DNA from: Paraburkholderia bryophila
Lineage (GTDB): Bacteria; Pseudomonadota; Gammaproteobacteria; Burkholderiales; Burkholderiaceae
Assembly: GCF_003269035.1 (NCBI RefSeq)
Contig: NZ_QLTK01000017.1
Location: forward strand, 90,008-154,007
DNA length: 64,000 nt
Direction: 5' to 3'
The notes under the pieces: generated by a model
Databases searched by the model: none
The model's input: the letters and a program-made list of their open reading frames with translations, nothing else
What the model was told of the DNA's origin: nothing
Shown: positions 1-7,672 of the stretch, one piece after another
How positions within the stretch are numbered: position 1 is the first letter of the stretch
How the letters are laid out: every line of letters starts with the position of its first letter
Position numbers and translations under genes: made by a program

Positions 1-547
1 GGTGCTGACGGTCGTCGTGTATCGCTCGATGACGATGAAGAAGCTCTTCCACGCACTCTCGAAAGCGGCGAAGACGACCGGCGTGGTGCTGCTGCTGATC
101 GGCGTGTCGAACATGCTGCGTTACCAGATGGCGTATCTGGAGATTCCGGACGCGATCGAACGCATGCTCGACGGTGCGACCAGCATGCCGTGGCTGATGC
201 TGCTGTACATCAACCTGCTGCAGATTTTCCTCGGCACGTTCGTCGACATGGCGGCGCACATTCTGATCACCACGCCGCTGTTCCTGCCGATGGCGATGCA
301 TGCCGGCGTGGGTCCGGTGCAGTTCGGCATCATGATTCTGCTGAATTGCGCGCTGGGTCTCGTGCATCCGCCGATCGGCTCGGTGCAGTTTATCGGCTGC
401 GCGATCGGCAACGTGTCGATCGGCGAGACCACCAAGGTGGCGTGGCCGTACTACCTGGCCATCTTCAGCGCGATCAACATTGTCACCTACGTACCGATGT
501 TTTCCACCTGGCTGCCAAGCCTGATCAATGGCCACCCGGTGTTCTGA
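1..547 (+). CDS. TRAP transporter large permease (DctM-like), C-terminal part
   Basis: This is the last roughly 180 residues of an inner-membrane TRAP transporter large subunit, which moves organic acids using an ion gradient together with a periplasmic binding protein. The reading frame is open to the left window edge, so the true start lies outside. Several hydrophobic helices are visible. The stretch LGTFVDMAAHILITTPLF followed by an LGLVHPPIG motif is typical of the DctM family C-terminus. The small permease and binding protein should lie just left of the window. It is followed 76 bp later by a porin on the same strand, which suggests an uptake locus. The family call is firm; the substrate cannot be told. 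Confidence 0.85.
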   Translation, partial: VLTVVVYRSMTMKKLFHALSKAAKTTGVVLLLIGVSNMLRYQMAYLEIPDAIERMLDGATSMPWLMLLYINLLQIFLGTFVDMAAHILITTPLFLPMAMHAGVGPVQFGIMILLNCALGLVHPPIGSVQFIGCAIGNVSIGETTKVAWPYYLAIFSAINIVTYVPMFSTWLPSLINGHPVF

Positions 548-623
548 GCGGACTTGCATTCACACTCAGCGGCGCTCGCGCGGCGCCGCCAATCAAAGAA
601 TAATTTTCAACAGAGGAGCACAC

Positions 624-1823
624 ATGAAAAAGGCACTAGCAACTTCTGCGCTTGGGTTGGTCGCCCTTGGCGCGCACGCTCAGAGCAGCGTGACGTTGTA
701 CGGGATCGTCGATACCGGTATCGGCTATCAGAGCAGTCAGACGTCGCTTGGTTCGACCTCGGGCGGCCGCTCGGCGGTCAAGATGGTCAACGGCATCTGG
801 GCGGGCAGCCGCTTCGGTTTGAAGGGCGGCGAGGATCTGGGTGGCGGCACCAAGGCGATCTTCCAGCTGGAAGAGGGCTTCAACAGCGCGACCGGTGCGC
901 AGAGCGTTTCCGGCCTGGCGTTCAATCGCCAGGCTTATGTGGGCGTCACCAACACCACGTACGGTACGTTCACGGCCGGCCGCCAGTACACCTCGTACTA
1001 CACGCTGCTGTCGCCGTACAGCCCGACCACCTGGCTGACCGGTGCCTACGGCGCGCATCCGGGCGATATCGATTCGCTCGACACGCTGTATCGCGCGAAC
1101 AACTCGTTGGTGTACACGTCGCCGAATTTCTATGGCTTCACGGCGAGCGGTTCGTATTCGGTAGGCGGTGTGGCGGGTAGTCTGAATGCTGGCTCGACGT
1201 GGAGCGCGGCGTTGCAATACATTACCGGTCCGTTCGGTATCGCGGTGGGCTTCCAGCGCATCAACAACTCGACGCCGGGCGGCGGCGCGTGGGGCGCCGA
1301 CTCCACGACGTCGAATGCGGGCGCGCAGGCGGGTGTGTCGGGCATCAACAACGGTTACCAGAAATCGGCGGCGCAGCAACGCGTGGCCGTGACCGGGGGT
1401 TACGCGTTCAGCTCGTCGTGGGACGTGTCGTTCTCGTATTCGAACGTGCAATATGTTGCGGGCATCAACTCGCCGTTCCACACCACCGCGATCTTCAATA
1501 CGGGTGGCGCGGTGCTGCACTACCGTCCGGTGACGGCGCTCGATCTGGCTGCTGGCTATAGCTACACGCGTGCCACGCAGGCGAACGGCATTACGAGTTC
1601 GGCGCGTTATCAGCAGTTCAACCTGTCGCAGTACTACAGCCTCTCCAAGCGCACCGGCCTGTACGCGCTCGAGGCGTATCAGCGCGCGGGCGGTCAGACG
1701 CTGGCGACGAACGGCACCAGCATCATCAACGCAACGGCCGATATCGGCGACGGTCAGAACAGCGCGCCGTCGTCGTCACGCAGCCAGTTCGCCGCGGGTG
1801 TGGGTATCATCCACAAGTTCTAA
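624..1823 (+). CDS. Gram-negative trimeric porin (OmpC/DcaP-like Burkholderiales porin)
   Basis: A 399-residue outer-membrane general porin for passive diffusion of small solutes. It starts with a clear signal peptide (MKKALATSALGLVALGAHAQ) and the mature protein begins SSVTLYGIVDTGIGY, the standard start of Burkholderiales porins. It has alternating beta-strand character throughout and ends in the aromatic residue of HKF, the usual signal for beta-barrel assembly. I chose the ATG at 624 because a GAGGAG ribosome binding site lies 7 bases upstream and the signal peptide begins there; the frame is open further upstream but that part is not porin-like. A hairpin terminator follows. It may serve solute entry for the upstream TRAP transporter (inference from position). 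Confidence 0.93.
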   Translation: MKKALATSALGLVALGAHAQSSVTLYGIVDTGIGYQSSQTSLGSTSGGRSAVKMVNGIWAGSRFGLKGGEDLGGGTKAIFQLEEGFNSATGAQSVSGLAFNRQAYVGVTNTTYGTFTAGRQYTSYYTLLSPYSPTTWLTGAYGAHPGDIDSLDTLYRANNSLVYTSPNFYGFTASGSYSVGGVAGSLNAGSTWSAALQYITGPFGIAVGFQRINNSTPGGGAWGADSTTSNAGAQAGVSGINNGYQKSAAQQRVAVTGGYAFSSSWDVSFSYSNVQYVAGINSPFHTTAIFNTGGAVLHYRPVTALDLAAGYSYTRATQANGITSSARYQQFNLSQYYSLSKRTGLYALEAYQRAGGQTLATNGTSIINATADIGDGQNSAPSSSRSQFAAGVGIIHKF

Positions 1824-1877
1824 AGCGGTGTTTTGAATGGCGGTGTAGCGCGCAATGATTTTGCGCCTTGCGCCGTG

Positions 1878-1908
1878 GCAGCGACGCGTTTCAGACACGC
1901 GTCGCTGC
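1878..1908 (+). terminator. Hairpin after the porin gene
   Basis: A perfect 12-bp stem (GCAGCGACGCGT paired with ACGCGTCGCTGC) closes a 7-nt loop 54 bases after the porin stop. A real U-tract is missing; only TGTATTTA follows, so termination could be weak or aided by Rho. It separates the porin from the convergent tautomerase gene. Confidence 0.6.
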
Positions 1909-1985
1909 GCTGTATTTACCGCGCGTGCAATGCGCGCGCAATTCTGGATGGCGGATCAGGTGTTCGTGCAACCTTAAGGCAACCC

Positions 1986-2177
1986 TTACGCATCCGCGTC
2001 CGACCACAAACGTCCCCCCGTTGCCCAGTTTTCGCGTTTCACGTCGGTGAGAATAATGTCCACCGAATTCGGCTCGACGTTGAGCGATTCGCAGGTCGCT
2101 TTCGTGATGGCTTCGACGAACTGGCGTTTCTGTTCCACCGTGCGGCCTTCGAAGAGTTCGATATGAAACGTGGGCAT
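1986..2177 (-). CDS. 4-oxalocrotonate tautomerase family protein
   Basis: A 63-residue small tautomerase. The protein begins Met-Pro-Thr-Phe, so after removal of Met the N-terminal proline serves as the catalytic base, as in 4-oxalocrotonate tautomerase. The following LFEGRTVEQKRQFVEAITKAT matches the family helix, and length fits the family (about 60-80). The start ATG has a CGGAG site 7 bases upstream. It lies 74 bp downstream of the aldolase gene on the same strand and may be cotranscribed. The natural substrate is unknown; it could act in aromatic meta-cleavage or as a promiscuous keto-enol tautomerase. Confidence 0.88.
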   Translation of the reverse strand: MPTFHIELFEGRTVEQKRQFVEAITKATCESLNVEPNSVDIILTDVKRENWATGGRLWSDADA

Positions 2178-2251
2178 GACATGACTCCGTTAAAGAATTG
2201 AGGTGACGCGGGCGGCGTGGCGCTATTTTCGTGGCGACTTTCGTGGCCGCT

Positions 2252-3028
2252 TCAATGACGATAAGCGCGATCGATCCGGTCGAGCTTGCGCAGCAACGCA
2301 GGCCATTCGAGCGCGCCTTCAATCGCGCCGCCGTCGTAAAGTTGCTCGGCCGTACGCGCGGCTACGGCATCGCTCGGCACCACGAGTTCCGCGCCGCACG
2401 CTTGCGCCTGCAACTGGATTTCGCATGCCTTGAGCAGCGTCGCCATCAGCACATAAGCTTCGGCCACGGTGCGGCCGGCGGTCAGCGTGCCGTGGTTGCG
2501 CAACAGCATGGCGGGTTTGTCCGCGAGATGCGCAACGAGACGCTCACCCTCGGCCGGTGAGAACGCAAGGCCCTCGTAGTCGTGGTAAGCGAGCTGACCG
2601 TAAAAGCGCAGCGCATGCTGCGATGCGGGCAGCAAACCGGCCGGTTGCGCCGACACCGCCACGCCAGCCGTATTGTGCAGATGCATCACGCAGAACGCGT
2701 CGGCGCGCGCCGCGTGCACGGCGGCGTGCAGCGCGAAGCCGGTCGCATTCACCGGATGCTCGCTCTTGCCGATAATGTTGCCGTCGATATCGATTTTCAC
2801 GAGGTTCGACGCGCAGACTTCGTCGAACGCAAGGCCGAACGGGTTGATCAGAAAGTGGCCCGGTTCGCCGGGCACGCTGGCCGAGATATGCGTGTAGACC
2901 AGATCGTCCCAGCCGTTGAGGGCCGCGAGACGATAGGCGGCGGCGAGGTCGACGCGAGTCTGCCGCTCCGCGTCGGACAGCGGCCCTGTTTCGGCGACAC
3001 GGCCGGCAGGGGCGTGCGTGAAAGACAT
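2252..3028 (-). CDS. Class II aldolase/adducin family protein
   Basis: A 258-residue zinc-dependent class II aldolase-type protein (L-fuculose-1-phosphate aldolase superfamily). The metal-binding signature is visible as CVMHLHNTAGVAV (two His) with a further His in LLRNHGTLTAG; DLVYTHISASVPG is the usual N-terminal motif. The final 20 residues include RKLDRIDRAYRH. The ATG at 3028 has GGAGA 6 bases upstream. An alternative ATG 18 bases further up would overlap the stop of the urea transporter gene as TAATG, but it has no ribosome site. The two genes are therefore probably coupled in one transcript. The exact sugar or keto-acid substrate is unknown. Confidence 0.88.
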   Translation of the reverse strand: MSFTHAPAGRVAETGPLSDAERQTRVDLAAAYRLAALNGWDDLVYTHISASVPGEPGHFLINPFGLAFDEVCASNLVKIDIDGNIIGKSEHPVNATGFALHAAVHAARADAFCVMHLHNTAGVAVSAQPAGLLPASQHALRFYGQLAYHDYEGLAFSPAEGERLVAHLADKPAMLLRNHGTLTAGRTVAEAYVLMATLLKACEIQLQAQACGAELVVPSDAVAARTAEQLYDGGAIEGALEWPALLRKLDRIDRAYRH

Positions 3029-3045
3029 GTTTGTCTCCAGTCCCA

Positions 3046-3963
3046 TTAAGAGAGTTGCCGCGAGGGATCGATGCGTTTCATCGATTCTCGTGCGGCGGCA
3101 CCACGTGCGAAGCGATGCCGGCACCATTGCACGCTCCAACTCGCGAGCACGAACGGCGCCGTCATGGCCGGCCAGCCGAAGTAGCTCGCTACCGCTTGCA
3201 ACACGACCGCAACGCTTATGCCGCCGAGTGTCGCCGCAGCGCCGCAATCGGCCAGCGCGATCGCGCTCAGCGCGCCGTTGAATCCTAACAGGCCCGCGTC
3301 GAGCGAACTTGCCGTGGCGCCGAGCAGTACATGCGCCACGTTGGCGAGAGCCGCGCCGATCAGCGCCCACAGCGCATGCCTGCGTGAAGCCGCGGCGATC
3401 CCGAGCAGTACGAGCAGGCCCGGCAATGCGCCGGATGCGAAGCCGGGTTGTGCGAGCGCGCCGAGTATGCCGTTCACCCATTGCATTGCAGTGAACGGTT
3501 GCGGTGCCGCCGCGGCCGTCACCGGCGCGGCAGTCGTTATCATCGGCAGCCAAAGCCATGTGACGATCAGGAACGGGCTGGAAAATACGCCCAATCCGTT
3601 CGCGCGTAACCGGCGCGACCATGGTTCGAGAAACCAGGCTGTCGCCGTCGCGGCGAGAATCGCCACGGCCGCGGCGGTCGCGTTGTCGGCGATGACATTG
3701 AACGCGGCCAGACCCGCCAGCGCGCCGTTGAAACCGTGCAGACCGTCGCGCGTATCGGCTTCAAGATAACCGGCCAGCACGGCGCTCACGTTGGCCGCGG
3801 TCGCGCCCATCAGCGCCGCGCACGCGAGGCGCGGGTCGGCCAGCAGCCATCCGGCCAGCAGGCACGCGCCGGTGAACGCATTCGGCTGCAGCACGATCTG
3901 GCCTAAACTGCGCAATAGCGTGCGCAAGGCGGCGGATTCAGCTTGAGTCGAGGCGGCGTGCAT
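3046..3963 (-). CDS. Urea transporter (UT family)
   Basis: A 305-residue membrane protein, hydrophobic along its whole length. It shows the internal duplication typical of UT-family urea channels: the first half carries GLHGFNGALAGLAAF and the second half carries GLLGFNGALSAIALADCG, the repeated L-x-G-[FY]-N-x-x-L selectivity motif. It should sit in the inner membrane and facilitate urea passage. I chose the ATG at 3963 because the 33 upstream codons are Arg-rich and not membrane-like. No urease genes are in the window. It overlaps or abuts the aldolase gene downstream on the same strand. Confidence 0.88.
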   Translation of the reverse strand: MHAASTQAESAALRTLLRSLGQIVLQPNAFTGACLLAGWLLADPRLACAALMGATAANVSAVLAGYLEADTRDGLHGFNGALAGLAAFNVIADNATAAAVAILAATATAWFLEPWSRRLRANGLGVFSSPFLIVTWLWLPMITTAAPVTAAAAPQPFTAMQWVNGILGALAQPGFASGALPGLLVLLGIAAASRRHALWALIGAALANVAHVLLGATASSLDAGLLGFNGALSAIALADCGAAATLGGISVAVVLQAVASYFGWPAMTAPFVLASWSVQWCRHRFARGAAARESMKRIDPSRQLS

Positions 3964-4245
3964 GGTTTGGGTGGTGTGAGTTCGACGACGCGCGCGATAC
4001 GACACGTCGGCACGTAATGTCGGGCGGCGGATCAGGTCGGCAAGGAACGGAACCGCGAGCATAGGCTAGCAACACCGCTGCGGGCATTGCGAGGCTTTGA
4101 TAGTGGCTATTTGCGACACCTCGCCCGGTGCATGGACGCGTGGCGCGCTGTGTCGGCGAACCGAAAGCTTTCGCGTCAGGATAAGCAACCGCGGAACCCG
4201 GCGAGTACCCGATTCGGGCCGCGCCGTTTCACGAGGAGACAGGCA

Positions 4246-4800
4246 ATGCGTGAATTACGATGGACGTCGGAAGAAGGCGAAGGCATCGAACATCTAACGT
4301 TCGACGCTCGCGACGACGGCTTCACGGTGGAAAGCGTGGTGGTCGGACAGCGCTACGGCAAGGCCTATGGGTTGCACTACACGGTGCGTTGCGATGCGCA
4401 ATGGCGTACCACGCAGGCCTGGCTGAAGATCGTCGGCGGCGGCGAGCTCGAATTGCACGGCGACGGTGAGGGCCATTGGCGCGATGGTCGCGGCGTCGAG
4501 TTGAGCGCGCTCGATGGTTGCATCGACATCGACATTGCCGCGACACCCTATACCAACACGCTGCCGATCCGCCGTCTGAAGCTGACGCAAGGCGAGCGTC
4601 AGCCGATTTCAGTGGCGTATATCTCGACGCCGGATTTGCAGGTGACGCGCGCGGAGCAGGCGTATTCGTGCATCGCGCTTAATAAGGAGTATCGCTACGA
4701 AGGCCTGTTCCGCAACTTCACGGCGAACCTGACGGTGGACGAAGACGGTCTCGTGATCGACTATCCGACGCTGTTCACACGCCTGCCGCGCGAGCGCTGA
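4246..4800 (+). CDS. Putative glycolipid-binding family protein (PF06475-like)
   Basis: A 184-residue soluble beta-rich protein of the Glycolipid_bind family, known from Pseudomonas and actinobacteria; its biological role is not established. The typical beginning (RELRWTSEEGEGIEHLTFDA) and end (YEGLFRNFTANLTVDEDGLVIDYPTLFTRL) are both present, so it is full length. The ATG at 4246 follows a GAGGAGA site 7 bases upstream; the frame extends further left, but that part is not family-like. Its last 26 bases overlap the convergent alpha/beta hydrolase gene. Function is unknown beyond the family name. Confidence 0.8.
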   Translation: MRELRWTSEEGEGIEHLTFDARDDGFTVESVVVGQRYGKAYGLHYTVRCDAQWRTTQAWLKIVGGGELELHGDGEGHWRDGRGVELSALDGCIDIDIAATPYTNTLPIRRLKLTQGERQPISVAYISTPDLQVTRAEQAYSCIALNKEYRYEGLFRNFTANLTVDEDGLVIDYPTLFTRLPRER

Positions 4801-5743
4801 TCGTCGCGCCGGCGGCCGGCTCAAGGCCAACACGCTGCTGCGCGACGAAGCTTTCGATCAGTGCGGCAATCCGCTCGGGTTCGCGCAGCACGACCCAATG
4901 GCCCGCATCGATCTCCGTGCGCCGATACGCCCCGAGCCATCCCTCCAGCCCGAGCGATAGCGCCGGCCCGACATAGCGGTCGCGCAGCGGCACGATGAAA
5001 TGCACCGGCGCATGCGCGTGACGCGAGCGCGGCCGCAGCAGTCTGTCGATGAAATTCGCGCGGTACAGATTCAAGCCGTTGAGCGCGTTGCGCCTTTGCG
5101 CGGGATCTGGCTCAGGGCGCACGCGTTCGGTCACGCGCAGCCACAGCGGCCAGCAGCGTGCGCCGCCGGCGCGCCACACCAGTTCCGGCAGCCACGGCAG
5201 ATGGAAAAAGACAATGTACCAGGACTTGAGCGTCTGCCGCAGACCGCTGCCGAACGGTCGCTTGACGGGTTCATACGCGGGTCGGGACGCCGGTTGCTGC
5301 CCCAACTGCACACCATCGCCCCCACGCAGCCCAAGCGACGCGTGATCGAGGCACGGCCCGGAAATCGACGTATATGACGCGATACGTCCTTTAAACGCAG
5401 GATCGGTCACCGCCTCCCAGCATTGAATCGACCCCCAGTCATGGCCGACCAGATGAAACGGCCGCGTGCCGCAGGTTGCGTCGGCAACCGCCGCGAGATC
5501 CGCGGCGAGGCGTTCGAGCCGGTAAGCGCTGCGCGTGGCCGGCGCTTCGGACGCGCCGGCGCCGCGCACGTCGTAGCTGATGACGCGGTAGCGCTGATCC
5601 AGTTGCGCGCGCACCGGTTCCCACACGGCGGCCGAATCGGGATAACCGTGTACCAGCAGGATGGGCGGCGCGTCGCGCGGCCCGCTGACATAGACCGCGA
5701 GCCGCACGTCGCCGGCCACGACCGACAGCGTGTCGCGTATCAC
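4775..5743 (-). CDS. Alpha/beta hydrolase, epoxide-hydrolase-like
   Basis: A 322-residue alpha/beta hydrolase. The oxyanion motif HGYPDS is at about residues 32-37. The nucleophile elbow is GHDWGS with Asp102 as nucleophile, as in epoxide hydrolases and haloalkane dehalogenases rather than Ser esterases. The catalytic His is likely His282 in DAGHWV. It begins with a GTG codon that overlaps the stop of the preceding gene (GTGA), a sign of translational coupling, and is the last gene of the monooxygenase operon. It could open an epoxide or cleave a product of the monooxygenase (inference). Its 3' end overlaps the convergent gene by 26 bp. Confidence 0.88.
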   Translation of the reverse strand: MIRDTLSVVAGDVRLAVYVSGPRDAPPILLVHGYPDSAAVWEPVRAQLDQRYRVISYDVRGAGASEAPATRSAYRLERLAADLAAVADATCGTRPFHLVGHDWGSIQCWEAVTDPAFKGRIASYTSISGPCLDHASLGLRGGDGVQLGQQPASRPAYEPVKRPFGSGLRQTLKSWYIVFFHLPWLPELVWRAGGARCWPLWLRVTERVRPEPDPAQRRNALNGLNLYRANFIDRLLRPRSRHAHAPVHFIVPLRDRYVGPALSLGLEGWLGAYRRTEIDAGHWVVLREPERIAALIESFVAQQRVGLEPAAGATISARAAGV

Positions 5744-6621
5744 GCGGCTGCCTGCGCGCCGCGTCGCGCGGCCTTACGCGTGCTGGGGACATTCGCGTTG
5801 GTGGCGTCGACGGCGGCGACGAGACCGTCGATCCGCGCCAGTTGCGCGCGATTGTCGTGATCCCACGGATGGAAGCCGGGCCGGAAAAAGCTCAGCCATT
5901 CACCGGCAATCCGTGGAAACACGCCATGACGCGGACCGTACAGATATTTGACGACGCGCCACATGCCGCGCATGTGGCCGCCGCGTTTGCGGTCGGCGAT
6001 CAGCAGGCGCAGGTGGAAATCGAACACGATCAGCCAGAACGTGAAGGTGGTCGCCAGCATGGTGCCGGTGCGCAGCAGGTAACGGCCGAGGCCGGGCTTC
6101 AGCACGGTGTTCCACACGTCGTACGAAACGGCCTTGTGCTCGGTCTCTTCCAGCGCGTGCCAGGTCCACATCTGGGCGTAGCCTTCCACCGAGCCGCCGA
6201 CGCGCGTCGCGTCTTCCAGCAGCAGGGCCGCCAGCATCGCGGTGTAGTGTTCGAGGCAGACGGTGACCGCGAGCTGATACGAATGCGGCAGCACCTTGCG
6301 ACCGAAGTTGAGGATCGCCCACAGCCGCTTGTCGAGCTTGTGCGCCGGCAGCCCGGCTTCCTGCAGCAGGTCGTTGTATTCGATGTGCTCGCGCGTATGC
6401 ATGGCTTCCTGGCCAATGAAGCCGAGCACCTGTTTTTTCAGCACGGGGTCGTCGATCTGGTCGCGATAGTTGCGCACGCTATCCATGAAGAAGCGCTCGC
6501 CCGCTGGAAATAGCAGCGACAGCGCGTTGAAGAAGTGCGTGACATGCGAGCCTTGCACATGCCAGTCGCAGGCACGTTCCGGCGGCAGATTGAAACGGAG
6601 GTCGCGGCGAACCGGCATCAT
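5740..6621 (-). CDS. PF10118 'metal-dependent hydrolase' with di-iron ferritin-like ligand pattern
   Basis: A 293-residue protein of the family annotated as predicted metal-dependent hydrolase. The visible ligand pattern is Glu42, Glu72-x-x-His75, Glu124, Glu159-x-x-His162. This is the E/ExxH/E/ExxH order of di-iron carboxylate (ferritin-like) oxidases and oxygenases, on helices of suitable spacing. A hydrophobic segment (about residues 185-208) suggests membrane association. The first of two adjacent ATGs is preceded by AGGAG at 7 bases. It sits between the dehydrogenase and hydrolase genes and overlaps the latter by 4 bp. The family call is firm; the redox function is my inference from the residues. 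Confidence 0.82.
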   Translation of the reverse strand: MMPVRRDLRFNLPPERACDWHVQGSHVTHFFNALSLLFPAGERFFMDSVRNYRDQIDDPVLKKQVLGFIGQEAMHTREHIEYNDLLQEAGLPAHKLDKRLWAILNFGRKVLPHSYQLAVTVCLEHYTAMLAALLLEDATRVGGSVEGYAQMWTWHALEETEHKAVSYDVWNTVLKPGLGRYLLRTGTMLATTFTFWLIVFDFHLRLLIADRKRGGHMRGMWRVVKYLYGPRHGVFPRIAGEWLSFFRPGFHPWDHDNRAQLARIDGLVAAVDATNANVPSTRKAARRGAQAAA

Positions 6622-6679
6622 GGCCTTTCTCCTTGTGATCCTGGGTTGTCTGTGGAAGCGGCGGCTTGAGCGAGGCGTG

Positions 6680-7588
6680 TCATACGCGCCGGCCGTCGAT
6701 CTGCGCGGCGCGGCGCGCGCGCTTTTCCGCAATGCGCTTCATGCGCCGCGCCTGCATCACGACCAGCGCCTGATAGGCCGCCGGCAAGGTACGCGCGAGC
6801 CAGTCGGCGGCGCGTGCGTCGCGTCCTATCAGCACGCGCCGTTTGTTCTTGCGCACGCCGTCGAGAATCACGCGCGCGGCTTCGTCGGCGGTGGTGATGA
6901 AGAACTTCTCGAAGTCGTCCTTGCCTTGCTGTTCGTTTTCCAGCATGAAGCCGACCATGTTGGGCGCGATCCGGCTGGATTGCGCGATGCCCGTGTGAAT
7001 CCCGCCGGGATGCACGCAGGTGGCCGACACGCCGCACTTCATCAGATCGAGTTCCTGGCGCAGCGATTCGGTAAAGCCGCGCACCGCGAATTTGGTGGCG
7101 TTATAGCCGCTCATGCCGGGCTGCGCGAACAACCCGAACACGCTCGACGTATTGACGATATGACCCGCGCCCGAGGCTTTGAGATAGGGCAGAAACGCCT
7201 TCGTGCCGTGCACCACGCCCCAGAAGTTGACGCCGACGATCCACTCGAGATCGGCGTAATCCATGCCTTCGATCGTGCTCGATAGTGCCACGCCCGCGTT
7301 ATTGAATACGAGGTTGACGCGCCGATGCCGCGCGGCCGATTCCGCAGCCCAGTCGAGCATCGCGGCGCGGTCCGCGACGTCGAGCACGCGCGTGGTGACG
7401 AGCAGCGGCGCGCCGACGATCTGCGGCGCGGCCGCTTGCGCGAGTTGCGCGGTCTCGGCGAGGCTCGCGGCATTGCGGTCGGCGAGGGCGAGATGACAGC
7501 CTTCGCGCGCCAGTTGAATCGCGAGCGAGCGGCCCATGCCCGAGCCTGCGCCGGTGATGGCGGCCACTCTGTCGGTGAAGTGCTTCAT
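6680..7588 (-). CDS. Short-chain dehydrogenase/reductase (SDR)
   Basis: A 302-residue classical SDR. The cofactor motif TGAGSGMG begins at residue 12, NNAG is at 96-99, the catalytic Ser is in NTSSVFG (about 148-149), and Tyr162-x-x-x-Lys166 is intact. The Asp after the second strand (LADR, about residue 37) suggests NAD(H), with the following Arg leaving NADP(H) possible. The ATG at 7588 has GGAGA upstream. The C-terminal tail of about 40 basic residues is long for the family. It is the second gene of the operon after the flavin monooxygenase and probably oxidises an alcohol to the ketone for that enzyme, or acts on its product (inference). Confidence 0.9.
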   Translation of the reverse strand: MKHFTDRVAAITGAGSGMGRSLAIQLAREGCHLALADRNAASLAETAQLAQAAAPQIVGAPLLVTTRVLDVADRAAMLDWAAESAARHRRVNLVFNNAGVALSSTIEGMDYADLEWIVGVNFWGVVHGTKAFLPYLKASGAGHIVNTSSVFGLFAQPGMSGYNATKFAVRGFTESLRQELDLMKCGVSATCVHPGGIHTGIAQSSRIAPNMVGFMLENEQQGKDDFEKFFITTADEAARVILDGVRKNKRRVLIGRDARAADWLARTLPAAYQALVVMQARRMKRIAEKRARRAAQIDGRRV

Positions 7589-7672
7589 TGGCTTATCTCC
7601 TGTGGGCCGAGTCGGCGTTTCGGCGCTGATTCGGGTCCCATGCAAGCTGGTTTGTCGTTGTCGTTTTTTGGT

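Noticed and set aside
528..623. Longer N-terminus for the porin from the upstream in-frame start
   Set aside because: The extra 32 residues are Arg/Cys-rich and precede a perfect signal peptide; the GAGGAG site before 624 decides the start.
636..1520. Long open frame antisense to the porin
   Set aside because: Arg-rich, no domain, no ribosome site; a shadow of the high-GC porin gene.
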